Shown here in pieces: positions 32,033 to 40,668 of a stretch of DNA of 64,000 bases (position 1 is its first letter; each line of letters begins with the position of its first letter). The stretch covers positions 310,001 to 374,000 of the forward strand of contig NZ_JACHLN010000001.1 of the NCBI RefSeq assembly GCF_014204495.1, read 5' to 3'. This stretch comes from Sphingomonas kyeonggiensis (GTDB taxonomy: Bacteria; Pseudomonadota; Alphaproteobacteria; Sphingomonadales; Sphingomonadaceae). Position numbers and translations under genes: made by a program. Under the pieces are notes generated by a model. The model made no database searches. It saw only the letters and a program-made list of their open reading frames with translations, and was not told the DNA's origin.

Positions 32033-35000
32033 ACGTCCAAAGTTCTCAAGACAGCCGCCATAGTCGTTTCGGTGGTCGCGTTGGCAGTCGCCATTCCGGG
32101 TGTTGGTGCCGCCGTTGGTGCAACACTTGGCGTTTCAGCCGCTACCGTTACGGCAGTTGCCTCTATCGCTGCCGCCGGTCTGGCCTTGGCAGCGAGGCTG
32201 ACTGCAAAACCCCCATCGGCGCAGGCGACAGGGTCTCAAACAAGTTTCAGCGCCGATCCCGACGCCGGCCTCCCCTATGTGGTTGGCAGGACGGGGTCGG
32301 CGGGCAACATCGTGCTGCGCAAAGGCTTCAACACCAGCGACGCCGGCGACAACGACCGGCAGTCCTTCGTGTCGGTGCTCTCTGTCGGGCCGGTGAAGTC
32401 GGTGGGCGGGTTCACCGCCGATCGCACCGCCGTTGCGTTCAACGGCGTCGGCCAGGCCATCGGCACCTTTGCCGGTTTCATGTGGATGACGACGCAGCTC
32501 GGCCTGTTGCCGCAGCCGGCTGCGCTTGGCTTCGGTACGGGTGCCGGCACGCCGCCCGGATGGTCGGCCGCCCACAAGCTCTCAGGCCTCGCGGCAGCCG
32601 CCTGGACCCTGCGCTTCGATACGAAGGCCAAGCTTTACCAAAATGGCGTGCCCGCCCCGATGTGGGTGGTCGAAGGCGGCCTTTGCTACGATCCGCGCAA
32701 GGACAGCACCTATCCTGGCGGAAGCGGCCCCCATCGCATGGCCGACCCGGCGGACACTGCAGCGTACGACGCCGCCGTCGCGACCTGGGAATATTCCGAG
32801 GACCCGTATCTTCATGGCCTCAAGTGGGTGCACGGCATCTGGCAGCGCGATCGAAACGACCCGACGTCGAAGTACCAGCGCGTCATGGGCATGGGTGCTC
32901 CCTGGGCTGGGATCGACGTCGCATCGTTCGTCGACGGGGCCAACATCGCCCAGGCGAACGGCTGGAAGGTCGGCGGGGTCATCTTCTCGGGTGACAACAA
33001 ATGGGACAGCCTGAAGAAGCTCTTGCAGGCTGGCATGGGCGAGCCCCTCGCACTGGGAGCAAAGATCAGCTGCCTTGTGAATGCGCCCAAGGTCAGCTTG
33101 GCCACGATCACCATCGACGATGTCGTCGGCGAGGCTTCGGTCGCGGCAACGCAGCCGCGCCGCGCGCGCATCAACACGGTCACGCCGCGCTACCGCCTCG
33201 AGGCGAACAACTGGCAGCTGCTGCCCGGTCCTCCAATCTCTGTGCCCGAATATGTCGCAGCCGATCGCGGCAAGCGATCGAAGGTGCTCGACTATGCGTT
33301 CATCCAGGACGCGAACCAGGTCGCCACGGCGGTCCGCTACGACATCGAGAACGCGCGTGAGTTCGGCCCGATCGTGCTGCCGCTCAAGCTGTTCTGGATG
33401 GGCTTCAAGCCCGGCGACTGTGTAACCGCGCAGCTGCCGGAGATGGGCCTCAACGGCCAGACGATCCTCCTGCTCAACCGCGATCTCGACCCCGGCTCTG
33501 GTATCGCGACGATGACGGCGCGGAGCGAAACGCCGGGCAAGCATCCTTTCGCGCTCGGCCAGACTACTACGCCCCCGTCGACTCCCGCCCTCTCTGGCCC
33601 GCCGCTGGTCCCGGTGCCCGGCGCGGCGGCCTGGGATATCTCCGAGACAGGCCTGACGAAGGACGGCGTGACCTTCCCGGCTCTGGTAGTTACGGGCGCC
33701 GTCGATGCCGGATCTGCAGAAAGCGTGGTTTTCGAATACCGGCGGTTCGTCAACGGGCAGGCGGCCGACGCCAATTGGAGCGTGGCCGGTGTCGAGCCGG
33801 TCACGACTGCGCGCAAGGAAATCTCGGGGGTGCTTCCCTCCACAGCCTACGAAGTCGCCGTCAGCTATCGATCGCGCGGAGTTCTGGGCGGTCGGCGCAT
33901 TCTGGGGCCAGAAGTCACCACCGCGGACACCGCTGCGGACAACGCGGCTGCCGCGCTCGGCCTTGCCGAAGCGGCGCAGGATCTCGCCAGCGGCAAAAGC
34001 ACCATCTTCTACCAGGTGTCGCCGCCGACCGCCGCAGAGAGCGCCGAGAATGATCGCTGGGTCGATACCGATGCGGGCAACTTCGAATATCGGCGCCTCC
34101 CTGGCAGCGGCCGGCTCTCGATCGGCGGCACCGTGGTCACCTTCGGTGGTGCTGCGATCGTCTATCCGCCTTGGGCACCGGCGCCTGACCAGCGCATTGC
34201 GCAAGCGCTCACCGACGCGGCGGGCGCCCAGGCGACCGCCGACGGCAAGGTTGCCACCTTCAACCAGGAGGCCACGCCCACCGCCGAGAGCTTCGGCGAC
34301 CTTTGGTATCAGCCGAGCACCCAGTCGCTGAAGCGCTGGAACGGCGCATCCTGGTCGGAAGTGGCGACGGTGGGTGCCACGCCCGCGCAGATCGCTCAGA
34401 TCACCCAGGCACTATCCGACGCGGCCAATGCGCAGGCGACGGCCGACGGGAAGATCGACTCCTTCTATCAGCCCGGCGCACCCGCTGTTTTCGGCGAGGG
34501 CGACCTCTGGACCGACACCGACGACGGCAACAAGCTGTACCGCGCATCGGCCAACTCAGCGGCCGGCGGAGCCTGGGTGCTGGTGCGCGATACGGGCATC
34601 GCGGCCGCGATCGCGGCGGCCGCCGGCGCCCAGGGGACTGCCGACGGCAAGGTCACCACCTTCACCGGAACCGGCGTGCCGGCGGCGACAGCGGTAGGCG
34701 ATCTCTGGTACAATGGCAGCACCGGCGTGCTCGCGCGCTGGAACGGCGCCGCATGGATCTCGACAGCCGACAACACCGCGCTCGTGCAGCCTTCCGTCAC
34801 TGGGCCGACGCCACTCAGCTTTAACGCCAACTATCTCGGCGTGCTCGACGCGGGCGCGGTGCCGAAGGACTTCCCCTACAAGCGACTGCAGGGCTCGACC
34901 GATGTCACCACTGCGACCGCATGGTCGATCATCGCAGCGGACGGGGTGACGCTGACGATCGGCGCGGGCGACGGCGTGGCGAACATCACGGCCGTCAGCA

Positions 35001-35536
35001 AGGACTCGGCCAGCTTCACGATCCGATCGACCTACAATGGCGTGACCCGCGACTTCCCTGTCATCGTCCAGCGGTCCCGCGCTGCGGCGCCGGTCAACAC
35101 GGGCAGCACCGGCAATCCGGGCACCTCCGGATCGGTCAACGCAAGCGCGTCCAGCACCTCCACCAGCTATGGCGGGGCGGACAGCGCTTCCTTCACCTGC
35201 GTCGCCGGCACAGCCGGCCAAGTCGCGCTCAGCACCTCGCTCACCGTTTCGCTTTACGCGCCAAGCGGGGTCTATTCGCAGTCGGGTTACGCGAAGCCCC
35301 AATGGCGGGTGCCGGGCGGCAGCTGGGCGGACGTCGGTTCAGAGTATCTCAGCAACGGCCCCGCCAGCTACGACAAGACCAACGGCCCGACGGACACCAC
35401 GCTCGACGTCAATGTGACGAAGACCGGGCTGACGGCGGGCAGCACCTATGAGTTCCGCCTCACCTTCCGAAAGGCATCCGGCACCAGCGGCCAGACGATG
35501 TCGTTTTCGGGCACGTTCGCGGGGACCGGCTCGTGA
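32033..35536 (+). CDS. Tail tip / host-specificity protein with C-terminal repeats
   Basis: A strong Shine-Dalgarno (GAGGAGG, 32021-32027) lies 5 nt before an in-frame ACG codon at 32033 followed by SKVLKTAAIVV. Related phage proteins as I recall them begin M-S/A-KVLKTAA, so ACG is the likely start; the next conventional start, GTG at 32072, has no ribosome site. The protein is 1167 residues from ACG. After a hydrophobic N-terminus the first 500 residues resemble tail-hub proteins (LPYVVGRTGSAGNIVL). Residues about 640-920 contain four related units with ATADGK and GDLWY/W...RWNG segments. The C-terminus is a Ser/Thr-rich beta region, probably receptor-binding. Confidence 0.75.
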   Translation, partial: TSKVLKTAAIVVSVVALAVAIPGVGAAVGATLGVSAATVTAVASIAAAGLALAARLTAKPPSAQATGSQTSFSADPDAGLPYVVGRTGSAGNIVLRKGFNTSDAGDNDRQSFVSVLSVGPVKSVGGFTADRTAVAFNGVGQAIGTFAGFMWMTTQLGLLPQPAALGFGTGAGTPPGWSAAHKLSGLAAAAWTLRFDTKAKLYQNGVPAPMWVVEGGLCYDPRKDSTYPGGSGPHRMADPADTAAYDAAVATWEYSEDPYLHGLKWVHGIWQRDRNDPTSKYQRVMGMGAPWAGIDVASFVDGANIAQANGWKVGGVIFSGDNKWDSLKKLLQAGMGEPLALGAKISCLVNAPKVSLATITIDDVVGEASVAATQPRRARINTVTPRYRLEANNWQLLPGPPISVPEYVAADRGKRSKVLDYAFIQDANQVATAVRYDIENAREFGPIVLPLKLFWMGFKPGDCVTAQLPEMGLNGQTILLLNRDLDPGSGIATMTARSETPGKHPFALGQTTTPPSTPALSGPPLVPVPGAAAWDISETGLTKDGVTFPALVVTGAVDAGSAESVVFEYRRFVNGQAADANWSVAGVEPVTTARKEISGVLPSTAYEVAVSYRSRGVLGGRRILGPEVTTADTAADNAAAALGLAEAAQDLASGKSTIFYQVSPPTAAESAENDRWVDTDAGNFEYRRLPGSGRLSIGGTVVTFGGAAIVYPPWAPAPDQRIAQALTDAAGAQATADGKVATFNQEATPTAESFGDLWYQPSTQSLKRWNGASWSEVATVGATPAQIAQITQALSDAANAQATADGKIDSFYQPGAPAVFGEGDLWTDTDDGNKLYRASANSAAGGAWVLVRDTGIAAAIAAAAGAQGTADGKVTTFTGTGVPAATAVGDLWYNGSTGVLARWNGAAWISTADNTALVQPSVTGPTPLSFNANYLGVLDAGAVPKDFPYKRLQGSTDVTTATAWSIIAADGVTLTIGAGDGVANITAVSKDSASFTIRSTYNGVTRDFPVIVQRSRAAAPVNTGSTGNPGTSGSVNASASSTSTSYGGADSASFTCVAGTAGQVALSTSLTVSLYAPSGVYSQSGYAKPQWRVPGGSWADVGSEYLSNGPASYDKTNGPTDTTLDVNVTKTGLTAGSTYEFRLTFRKASGTSGQTMSFSGTFAGTGS

Positions 35537-36147
35537 CCTGGTGGATGGTCCGCGATCGCGCCACGGGCGAGGAGCAACTCGTCAGCTGCGACGGCCCTTA
35601 CGCGCCGTACGACGGTGATCTCTTCGAGCTCGCGGAGCTGGAGCACGAGCTAGACCTGACGCGAGAGCGCTGGGATTGGGAACTTGACGCTGTCGTGCTG
35701 CGCGCAACGCCCGAGCAGGCGCGGAATGATCGGTGGGAGGCGGCGAAGGTCTACCGCGAGCAGCGCCGCAACGCGCCATTGCCGATCATGGGTGTGCTCG
35801 CCGGCGACGTGATTATTGCCGATTGCGACCTAGAGAGCCGCCTCACGATCGCCGGAGCGGTCCAGATGGCCACGCTCGCGCAGGCGGCGAACGAGCCGTA
35901 CTCTCTGACGTTCACCGATCACGACAATCGCCAGCACACCCTCGATGCCGGCCAGGTGATCGCGCTGGGTGTCAGCGTGGCGACATTCCAGGGGCTCTGC
36001 CACGCCGCGAGCCAGAGCGTGCGCAACGCGCTCGATACGGCGGTCGCCGAGGGAGCCACCGCTGCCGAGATCCTGCTGATCGACATCACCGCCGGCTATC
36101 CCGAACCACCCGAAGCCGGCGATCCACCCACTGAACCGGAGAGCTGA
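35533..36147 (+). CDS. Tail fibre-associated protein (DUF4376-like)
   Basis: The 204-residue protein overlaps the tail-tip gene by 4 nt. The N-terminal half has DLTRERWDWELDAVVLRATPEQARNDRW, and the C-terminal half resembles the DUF4376 domain of tail-fibre assembly proteins (FTDHDNRQHTLDAGQVIALG). It lies between tail tip and fibre, as fibre-assembly factors often do. The role is inferred from position and pattern. Confidence 0.55.
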   Translation: MTWWMVRDRATGEEQLVSCDGPYAPYDGDLFELAELEHELDLTRERWDWELDAVVLRATPEQARNDRWEAAKVYREQRRNAPLPIMGVLAGDVIIADCDLESRLTIAGAVQMATLAQAANEPYSLTFTDHDNRQHTLDAGQVIALGVSVATFQGLCHAASQSVRNALDTAVAEGATAAEILLIDITAGYPEPPEAGDPPTEPES

Positions 36148-36149
36148 CC

Positions 36150-37499
36150 GTGGCCGATACCGACTATTCCGCGCTAGCCGCGACCAACACGATCGCCGCG
36201 ACGGACGGGATCGTCCTTGTGCGCGGCGGGGTTCCGTACCGGTTCACGGGCACCCTCCCGATCATCACCGCAGCGGCCAATTTCGGATGGGGAGACACGC
36301 CGATTGACGGATATGGCCGATCGCTCACTGTCAGCCAGGGCGGCGCACACCCGACCCTGCTGCATCAATCCGTCGATACCAACGATGAGCGGTTCTACAT
36401 ACTGAACAACCTGGATCGACCGACTGGCGGCTTTGCCGGCACCTTCCAGTATCGGAAGACGGGTGCCGCTGGCTCGGCCTACCAGCAGAGCGCGGGCCGG
36501 CACATCTTCCTGACGGCGGCCGTTGGCACTGCCGGCGCGACCGCGACCATGGTGGAGAGTGCTCGGCTGGACGAGTCCGGGAACCTTGGCTTGGGCACCA
36601 CCAACCCCGGCGGGTGGCGGATCAATGCTCGGCAGGGAAGTACTTCGCTGCTGGCGCTCGAGAACACTGCCGGCGTCGGCGCGACGATCCAGTTGGCGGA
36701 CACCTCCTATTCCGGGCGCATCGTTCAGAATGCCGGGGCGATGATCATCCAGGTGGCGGGCACGACAGAGGCCTTCCGCTGCGACACGTCGGGCAGCATC
36801 ATCCCGGGTGCCGATAATGCGCGTAATCTGGGCTCCGCGTCCCGCCGCTTTGGTACCGTCTATGCGGCAACCTCGACCATCAACACGTCGGATGCCGCGC
36901 TCAAGACCGTCCGTGGTGAGGGTGAGCTGACGGCCGAGGAGATCGCCTGGGCACGCGCGATCCGCATCCTTCCCTATCGCTTCAACGATGCGATCGCGGC
37001 GAAGGGTGATGCGGCGCGGCTGCACTTCGGCGTTCTCGCCCAGGAGGTGCATGCCGCCGGCCTCGCCGCCGGCATCGAAGATCCCTTCGCTTACGCCTTC
37101 CTGTGCCGAGATCCTCTCATGGCGGAGGTGGAGGTGATGGAGCAGGTCCGCGTGCAGAAGACCGAGCCCTACGAGCGAGACGAAACCACCATCGTGGTGG
37201 AGGACGGCGTCGCGCGAGCGCTGGTGCGCACCGTCAACGATATGCGGCCGGTGTTCGAAGAGATCCCGGTCGTCGATGAACACGGGGCGGCCGTCATGCT
37301 CCGGATCGGCGAGGATGCGGAGGGCGCTCCCATCATGCAGCAGGCCGTGCACCTGGAGCCGGTCATGGTGACGATCGAGCAGCCGGTGACCAAAGCTGTG
37401 CCGGCGCTCGATGATCAGGGCAGGCCGGTCGAGCGCTGGGGCATCCGCTACGAGGAACTGGCCATGTTCCTGCTCGCAGCGTCCGCTCGGCAGGCATGA
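36150..37499 (+). CDS. Tail fibre/spike with S74 intramolecular chaperone
   Basis: The GTG at 36150 follows GGAGAG. The 449-residue product has a beta-rich shaft (residues 1-230) and a C-terminal peptidase S74 domain starting at TINTSDAALKTVRGEG (about 246-261), with the Ser-Asp pair of the autocleavage motif. LPYRFNDAIAAKGDAARLHFGVLAQEV follows, the typical S74 continuation. Such domains trimerise the fibre and then cleave themselves off. The fibre is expected to bind the host surface. Confidence 0.85.
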   Translation: MADTDYSALAATNTIAATDGIVLVRGGVPYRFTGTLPIITAAANFGWGDTPIDGYGRSLTVSQGGAHPTLLHQSVDTNDERFYILNNLDRPTGGFAGTFQYRKTGAAGSAYQQSAGRHIFLTAAVGTAGATATMVESARLDESGNLGLGTTNPGGWRINARQGSTSLLALENTAGVGATIQLADTSYSGRIVQNAGAMIIQVAGTTEAFRCDTSGSIIPGADNARNLGSASRRFGTVYAATSTINTSDAALKTVRGEGELTAEEIAWARAIRILPYRFNDAIAAKGDAARLHFGVLAQEVHAAGLAAGIEDPFAYAFLCRDPLMAEVEVMEQVRVQKTEPYERDETTIVVEDGVARALVRTVNDMRPVFEEIPVVDEHGAAVMLRIGEDAEGAPIMQQAVHLEPVMVTIEQPVTKAVPALDDQGRPVERWGIRYEELAMFLLAASARQA

Positions 37500-37531
37500 T
37501 CATGACTATCGCATTTGAAAGGGGGCGGACG

Positions 37532-37987
37532 ATGACGCCAGTGTTTGAAGGGGTCGCCGCGAAGTACGGCTGGATCCTGCTTGGGGTGACCTGTGGCCTG
37601 GCCGCACGCTACGCACTACTCCTCAAGAAGGGCGTTAAGATAAGGGCGTGGATGGTGCTGTCCGACGTGCTGTTGCTGCCCACCGTAATATTGATCGCCT
37701 ACACCCTGGCCAAGCAGGCGGGCATCCAGGGGGAGCCGGCGGCCTTGGTGAGCGCGCTTTGCGCCGTGGGTGCAGATCGGTTGGTGAAGCTCTATGCCGA
37801 CCGCTTCGTGGCCAAGGTGGATAGCGAAGTGCGGGTGCTCGCCGAAGAGACGATCGGGGTTGTTCGACAGGAAGTGCAGGTAGCCCGCTCCGGGGAGGCG
37901 ATCGTCGCCGACACGATCGATGGGCGTGCGCCTGACCAGTATGTGGCGCTCAAGCCTCACCCGCAGGCCCCCATTCCCCCGAAGTAA
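37532..37987 (+). CDS. Holin-like membrane protein
   Basis: I choose the ATG at 37532 because AAGGGGG precedes it; an ATG at 37502 is an alternative. The 151-residue protein has two membrane segments, WILLGVTCGLAARYALLL (about 13-30) and LSDVLLLPTVILIAYTLA (about 42-60). A charged helix and Pro-rich tail follow. It lies immediately before the lysozyme gene, so it is the best holin candidate. Holins permeabilise the inner membrane at a set time. Confidence 0.65.
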   Translation: MTPVFEGVAAKYGWILLGVTCGLAARYALLLKKGVKIRAWMVLSDVLLLPTVILIAYTLAKQAGIQGEPAALVSALCAVGADRLVKLYADRFVAKVDSEVRVLAEETIGVVRQEVQVARSGEAIVADTIDGRAPDQYVALKPHPQAPIPPK

Positions 37988-38009
37988 CCGCATCGAAAGG
38001 AGTACCAGC

Positions 38010-38498
38010 ATGGCAACCACGCTTCAGGCGGGGGCGAAGGCTCGCGCCATCATCAAGGGGTTCGAGGGCTGCGAGAAGAGGCAGCCAAACGGCAGCTTCC
38101 TGGCCTATCCCGATCCCGCAACCGGTGGTGCACCCTGGACGATCGGATGGGGTTCCACAGGGCCGGACATCAAGCGCGGCACCGTCTGGTCGCAGGCGCA
38201 ATGCGATGCCCGTTTCGAGCGCGACCTGGTGGCGTTCGCCGCCCAGATCGCAGCGTTGCTCGGCACCGCGCCGACCGATGCGGACCAGTTCGATGCGATG
38301 GTGAGTCTCGCTTACAACATCGGGGTGGACAACTTCCGCTCGAGCACGCTGCTCAGGCTTCACCGGGCCGGTGACCATACCGGCGCCGCGGCGCAGTTCG
38401 CGCGCTGGAACAAGGCGAACGGGAAGGTGATGGCGGGCCTGACCCGCCGGCGCACCGCCGAAGCTGCAGCCTACCAGGGCAGGTCCTTCTCGATCTGA
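38010..38498 (+). CDS. GH24 lysozyme (endolysin)
   Basis: AAAGGAG lies 8 nt before the ATG at 38010. The 162-residue enzyme has the T4-lysozyme catalytic arrangement: Glu19 in KGFEGC, Asp35 in YPDPATGG, and the TIGWGST motif (44-50). It cleaves peptidoglycan glycan strands for host lysis. It has no signal peptide or membrane anchor, so it depends on the holin for release. It lies between the holin and a lipoprotein, forming a lysis cassette. Confidence 0.9.
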   Translation: MATTLQAGAKARAIIKGFEGCEKRQPNGSFLAYPDPATGGAPWTIGWGSTGPDIKRGTVWSQAQCDARFERDLVAFAAQIAALLGTAPTDADQFDAMVSLAYNIGVDNFRSSTLLRLHRAGDHTGAAAQFARWNKANGKVMAGLTRRRTAEAAAYQGRSFSI

Positions 38499-38545
38499 AG
38501 CCATCCGTGCCGCGCGGCCTCGCGGCAAATCCCAAGGAGACGATC

Positions 38546-38905
38546 ATGAAGATGATCCTGATGCTCGCCCTAGCGGCGAGCCTTTCCGCGTGCGCGTCGT
38601 TCGGTCCGCGGCCACCGACCGAGGTGAGCATCGCCAAGGCGGCCGACCGAGCCATCGGCATTGAGACGGGCTACGCGGTCACGGCCGAGCTTGCTTCATT
38701 CGGTGCTGGCGCGCTCGATAGCGCGACACGAAGCAAGGTGGCCCTCGGCGACCGCGCCGCGTTTGAGGGCTTGACCGCTGCCCGGCTAACCTATCCTCCG
38801 GGCGACGCGCTCAGTCCTGCGGACAAGGTCCGGCTTATGAACGCGGTCGAGCGGAGCAATGAAGCGCACGAAGCCCTGCAGGTTGCGATCGAGCCACCCG
38901 GCTGA
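38546..38905 (+). CDS. Phage lipoprotein, possible spanin component
   Basis: AAGGAG lies 7 nt before the ATG at 38546. The 119-residue protein has a lipoprotein signal with the lipobox LSAC (Cys about residue 16). An Ala/Lys helical region follows. It ends the lysis cassette just before the terminator, the slot of spanin genes, but it lacks the Pro-rich character of a typical outer-membrane spanin. It may instead be another lysogeny or exclusion lipoprotein. Confidence 0.55.
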   Translation: MKMILMLALAASLSACASFGPRPPTEVSIAKAADRAIGIETGYAVTAELASFGAGALDSATRSKVALGDRAAFEGLTAARLTYPPGDALSPADKVRLMNAVERSNEAHEALQVAIEPPG

Positions 38906-38933
38906 ATGCCCCGATCATTATCGACAGGCTGAG

Positions 38934-38966
38934 CGCCCCGGGGGAACCCTCGGGGCGTTTTCGTTT
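38934..38966 (+). terminator. Rho-independent terminator of the late operon
   Basis: CGCCCCG (38934-38940) and CGGGGCG (38951-38957) form a stem with a 10-nt loop, followed by TTTTCGTTT. It lies 28 nt after the lipoprotein gene and ends the late operon. Confidence 0.8.
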
Positions 38967-39000
38967 GGGGCGAATCGGATGTTCCTGTCATGTTCCGGGC

Positions 39001-39369
39001 ATGCGAGTTGATCTGTCCCGGCTGACCTTCCATGCCCTTTGCGTTCTTGAGGACGAGGCGCGACGCGCGACGCGCGAGGGCCGGTTGCGTCCGAGCGCAG
39101 CCGTGCGCCTGGCTCTGGGCTATCTCTACGCCATCAGCCGCGACGATCGCGGCGTTGATCCCGCGCATGCCAGCCGGACCTATTGGGAGTATCTCACCCG
39201 AGAGGGCGACGTCGATACGCGCACCTCGGCCGGGTTTGGTCGATGGCAGATGATGAACTCTTGCCTTAACGCGATCGCCACTGCGGCCGGCATGCCGCGC
39301 GACCACAAATATGAAGCGGCCCGTTCCCAGCTGCTGGACGGGCGCGAGCGCGAGGAGATGTCCGATTGA
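39001..39369 (+). CDS. Hypothetical accessory phage protein, 122 aa
   Basis: The ATG at 39001 gives a helical, basic product beginning MRVDLSRLTFHALCVLEDEARR; an earlier start would overlap the terminator. No family is recognised. It lies downstream of the late terminator, so it is expressed separately or by read-through. It overlaps the HIRAN gene by 4 nt, and the two probably form a small accessory unit. Confidence 0.5.
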   Translation: MRVDLSRLTFHALCVLEDEARRATREGRLRPSAAVRLALGYLYAISRDDRGVDPAHASRTYWEYLTREGDVDTRTSAGFGRWQMMNSCLNAIATAAGMPRDHKYEAARSQLLDGREREEMSD

Positions 39370-39764
39370 ACACGGAACGCGAGTTGAGCCTGGCCGTCGT
39401 TGGCATCGGCTATGCGAATGCCGACGGCAGCAACCGCCGGTTCGAGTGCCAGCTATGCGTTCCCGGCGAGCCGGTCGAGCTCCGGCCGGAGCCGAAGAAC
39501 AAGCACGACGAATATGCGGTAGCGGTATTTAGCAGCCGCGGCGTCCAGCTCGGCTACCTCACGGCCGAGCGAGCGCCATGGATCGGCGGCAAGCTGCGAT
39601 CCGGTGAGCCGGCTGAGGCAGTCTTTCAGGAGCTGATGCCCACTGCGGCGGCAATTCGCGTCCGGTTCGGCGGCGGTGCTCCTACCCTTCCCCAACGCGC
39701 TTCGGCGGGCGATCCCGAGCCGGACTTCTACCCGGATGAACCTGCGCCCGACTGGGGCGCCTGA
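39366..39764 (+). CDS. HIRAN-domain protein
   Basis: The start is a TTG overlapping the preceding stop, giving 132 residues. Residues about 8-80 follow the HIRAN pattern: VVGIGYANADGSNRRFECQL, ELRPEPKNKHDEYAVAVF, then VQLGYLTAERAPWI. HIRAN domains bind 3' ends of DNA in repair and restart helicases. A stand-alone version in a prophage accessory region could act in DNA protection or defence (inference). An Asp/Pro-rich tail follows. Confidence 0.75.
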   Translation: MNTERELSLAVVGIGYANADGSNRRFECQLCVPGEPVELRPEPKNKHDEYAVAVFSSRGVQLGYLTAERAPWIGGKLRSGEPAEAVFQELMPTAAAIRVRFGGGAPTLPQRASAGDPEPDFYPDEPAPDWGA

Positions 39765-40094
39765 TCAGGGCTTCTCGCGGTTGCCGGCGGCAAGCCAGGC
39801 GATGATCTCCAGCGCGTGCCGGCGCAAGCAGTTGGGCTCTTGGATCAGCGTGACCACGGCGGCGTCAGGATCCAGCTCCGCGCGCGTCGCCAGCTCGGTG
39901 AGGCATCCGCGATAGTTCCGGACGATCCGGATCGCCTGCGAGCCTAGGCCGGCCGTCTCTTCCGCTTTCACCACCAAGGCCCGCTGATAGATGACGTTCG
40001 CCCGGCTGGGGCTCACCCCAAGTGCCTCGCCGATCGCGCGGAAGGTAGCGCCCTCATCGCGCATGCGCAGCGCGGTCTGGTGCCGATCTCTCAT
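39765..40094 (-). CDS. Small HTH protein near the prophage right end
   Basis: The 109-residue protein starts MRDRHQTALRMRDEGATFRAIGEALGVSPSR, a helix-turn-helix of the sigma-region-4 or resolvase type at residues about 7-40. A helical C-terminal half follows. It converges on the HIRAN gene with no gap. It is probably a DNA-binding regulator, but its targets are unknown. The 30 bp between it and the upstream HTH gene suggest one transcript. Confidence 0.6.
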   Translation of the reverse strand: MRDRHQTALRMRDEGATFRAIGEALGVSPSRANVIYQRALVVKAEETAGLGSQAIRIVRNYRGCLTELATRAELDPDAAVVTLIQEPNCLRRHALEIIAWLAAGNREKP

Positions 40095-40124
40095 GCGAAA
40101 GGGATAGCATCGGCATCGCCGATG

Positions 40125-40385
40125 TTACCAGCGCTGGCGATATTGGCCCTGCCTCGGGCGCGGCTTGGGCGGCACCGGCCGGAGCGTGTCCTTGTCGACG
40201 CCGAAGTATCGGGCAAGCAGATCCCGATCCTGCTCGGTCAGGTCGTAGGGGACGCTCCGGGTCAGATAGTCAGAGAGATAGCTGTCGCCTCGCCCCATGA
40301 AACGGGAGAGGTCGCGCCGGTTCGCCTTATGTTGCCGCACCAGCTCGCCCAGGCGCGCACGCCGTTCATTGGGAAGCAGGATCAT
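40125..40385 (-). CDS. Small XRE-like regulator, 86 aa
   Basis: The ATG at 40385 fits a promoter about 40 nt upstream; the open frame continues through the attachment site, which is not plausible. The product has NERRARLGELVRQHKANRR, then DLSRFMGRGDSYLSDYLTR, a helix-turn-helix with an unusual recognition helix. The C-terminus is Pro/Arg-rich. The palindrome over its -10 box suggests autoregulation. It is the last phage gene before attR. Confidence 0.6.
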   Translation of the reverse strand: MILLPNERRARLGELVRQHKANRRDLSRFMGRGDSYLSDYLTRSVPYDLTEQDRDLLARYFGVDKDTLRPVPPKPRPRQGQYRQRW

Positions 40386-40426
40386 CGTTACGACCTGGGC
40401 GTGACAAGGGACCGGAACATTGATAG

Positions 40427-40455
40427 AACATATCAGCGCTTTTGCATTTTGACAA
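40427..40455 (-). promoter_or_regulatory. Promoter of the XRE-like gene with palindromic operator
   Basis: On the minus strand TTGTCA (40455-40450), a 17-bp spacer and TATGTT (40432-40427) form a good sigma-70 promoter. TGATA-N5-TATCA (40421-40435) is centred on the -10 box and is a likely operator for the gene it drives. Confidence 0.65.
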
Positions 40456-40533
40456 ATCCTGCTACCCCTCGGGGCAGTGGTGTGGAACGGAACGGGAAGA
40501 TGTAGAAATACCCTTTGAAATATAAGGCTTTCC

Positions 40534-40584
40534 AATCGACTTTTAATCGAGAGGTCCCGGGTTCGAATCCCGGCGGACCCACCA
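40534..40584 (+). other. attR: 3' half of a tRNA-Lys(TTT) gene
   Basis: The anticodon arm (TCGA, loop CTTTTAA with anticodon TTT, TCGA), the T arm (CCGGG TTCGAAT CCCGG) and the acceptor 3' strand CGGACCC-A-CCA are intact. No matching 5' half (GGGTCCG acceptor, D arm) precedes it. This is the remnant left when a phage integrates into a tRNA gene, and the full tRNA should be restored at the other junction. It marks the right boundary of the prophage. Confidence 0.85.
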
Positions 40585-40668
40585 CCGCCTCTCCGCGCAC
40601 ATGCGCCCATCCGGATCCGCGCAATTTCCATTTGGGCCCGGCCTGCGCACGCGCTGCAGCTGACGGGA

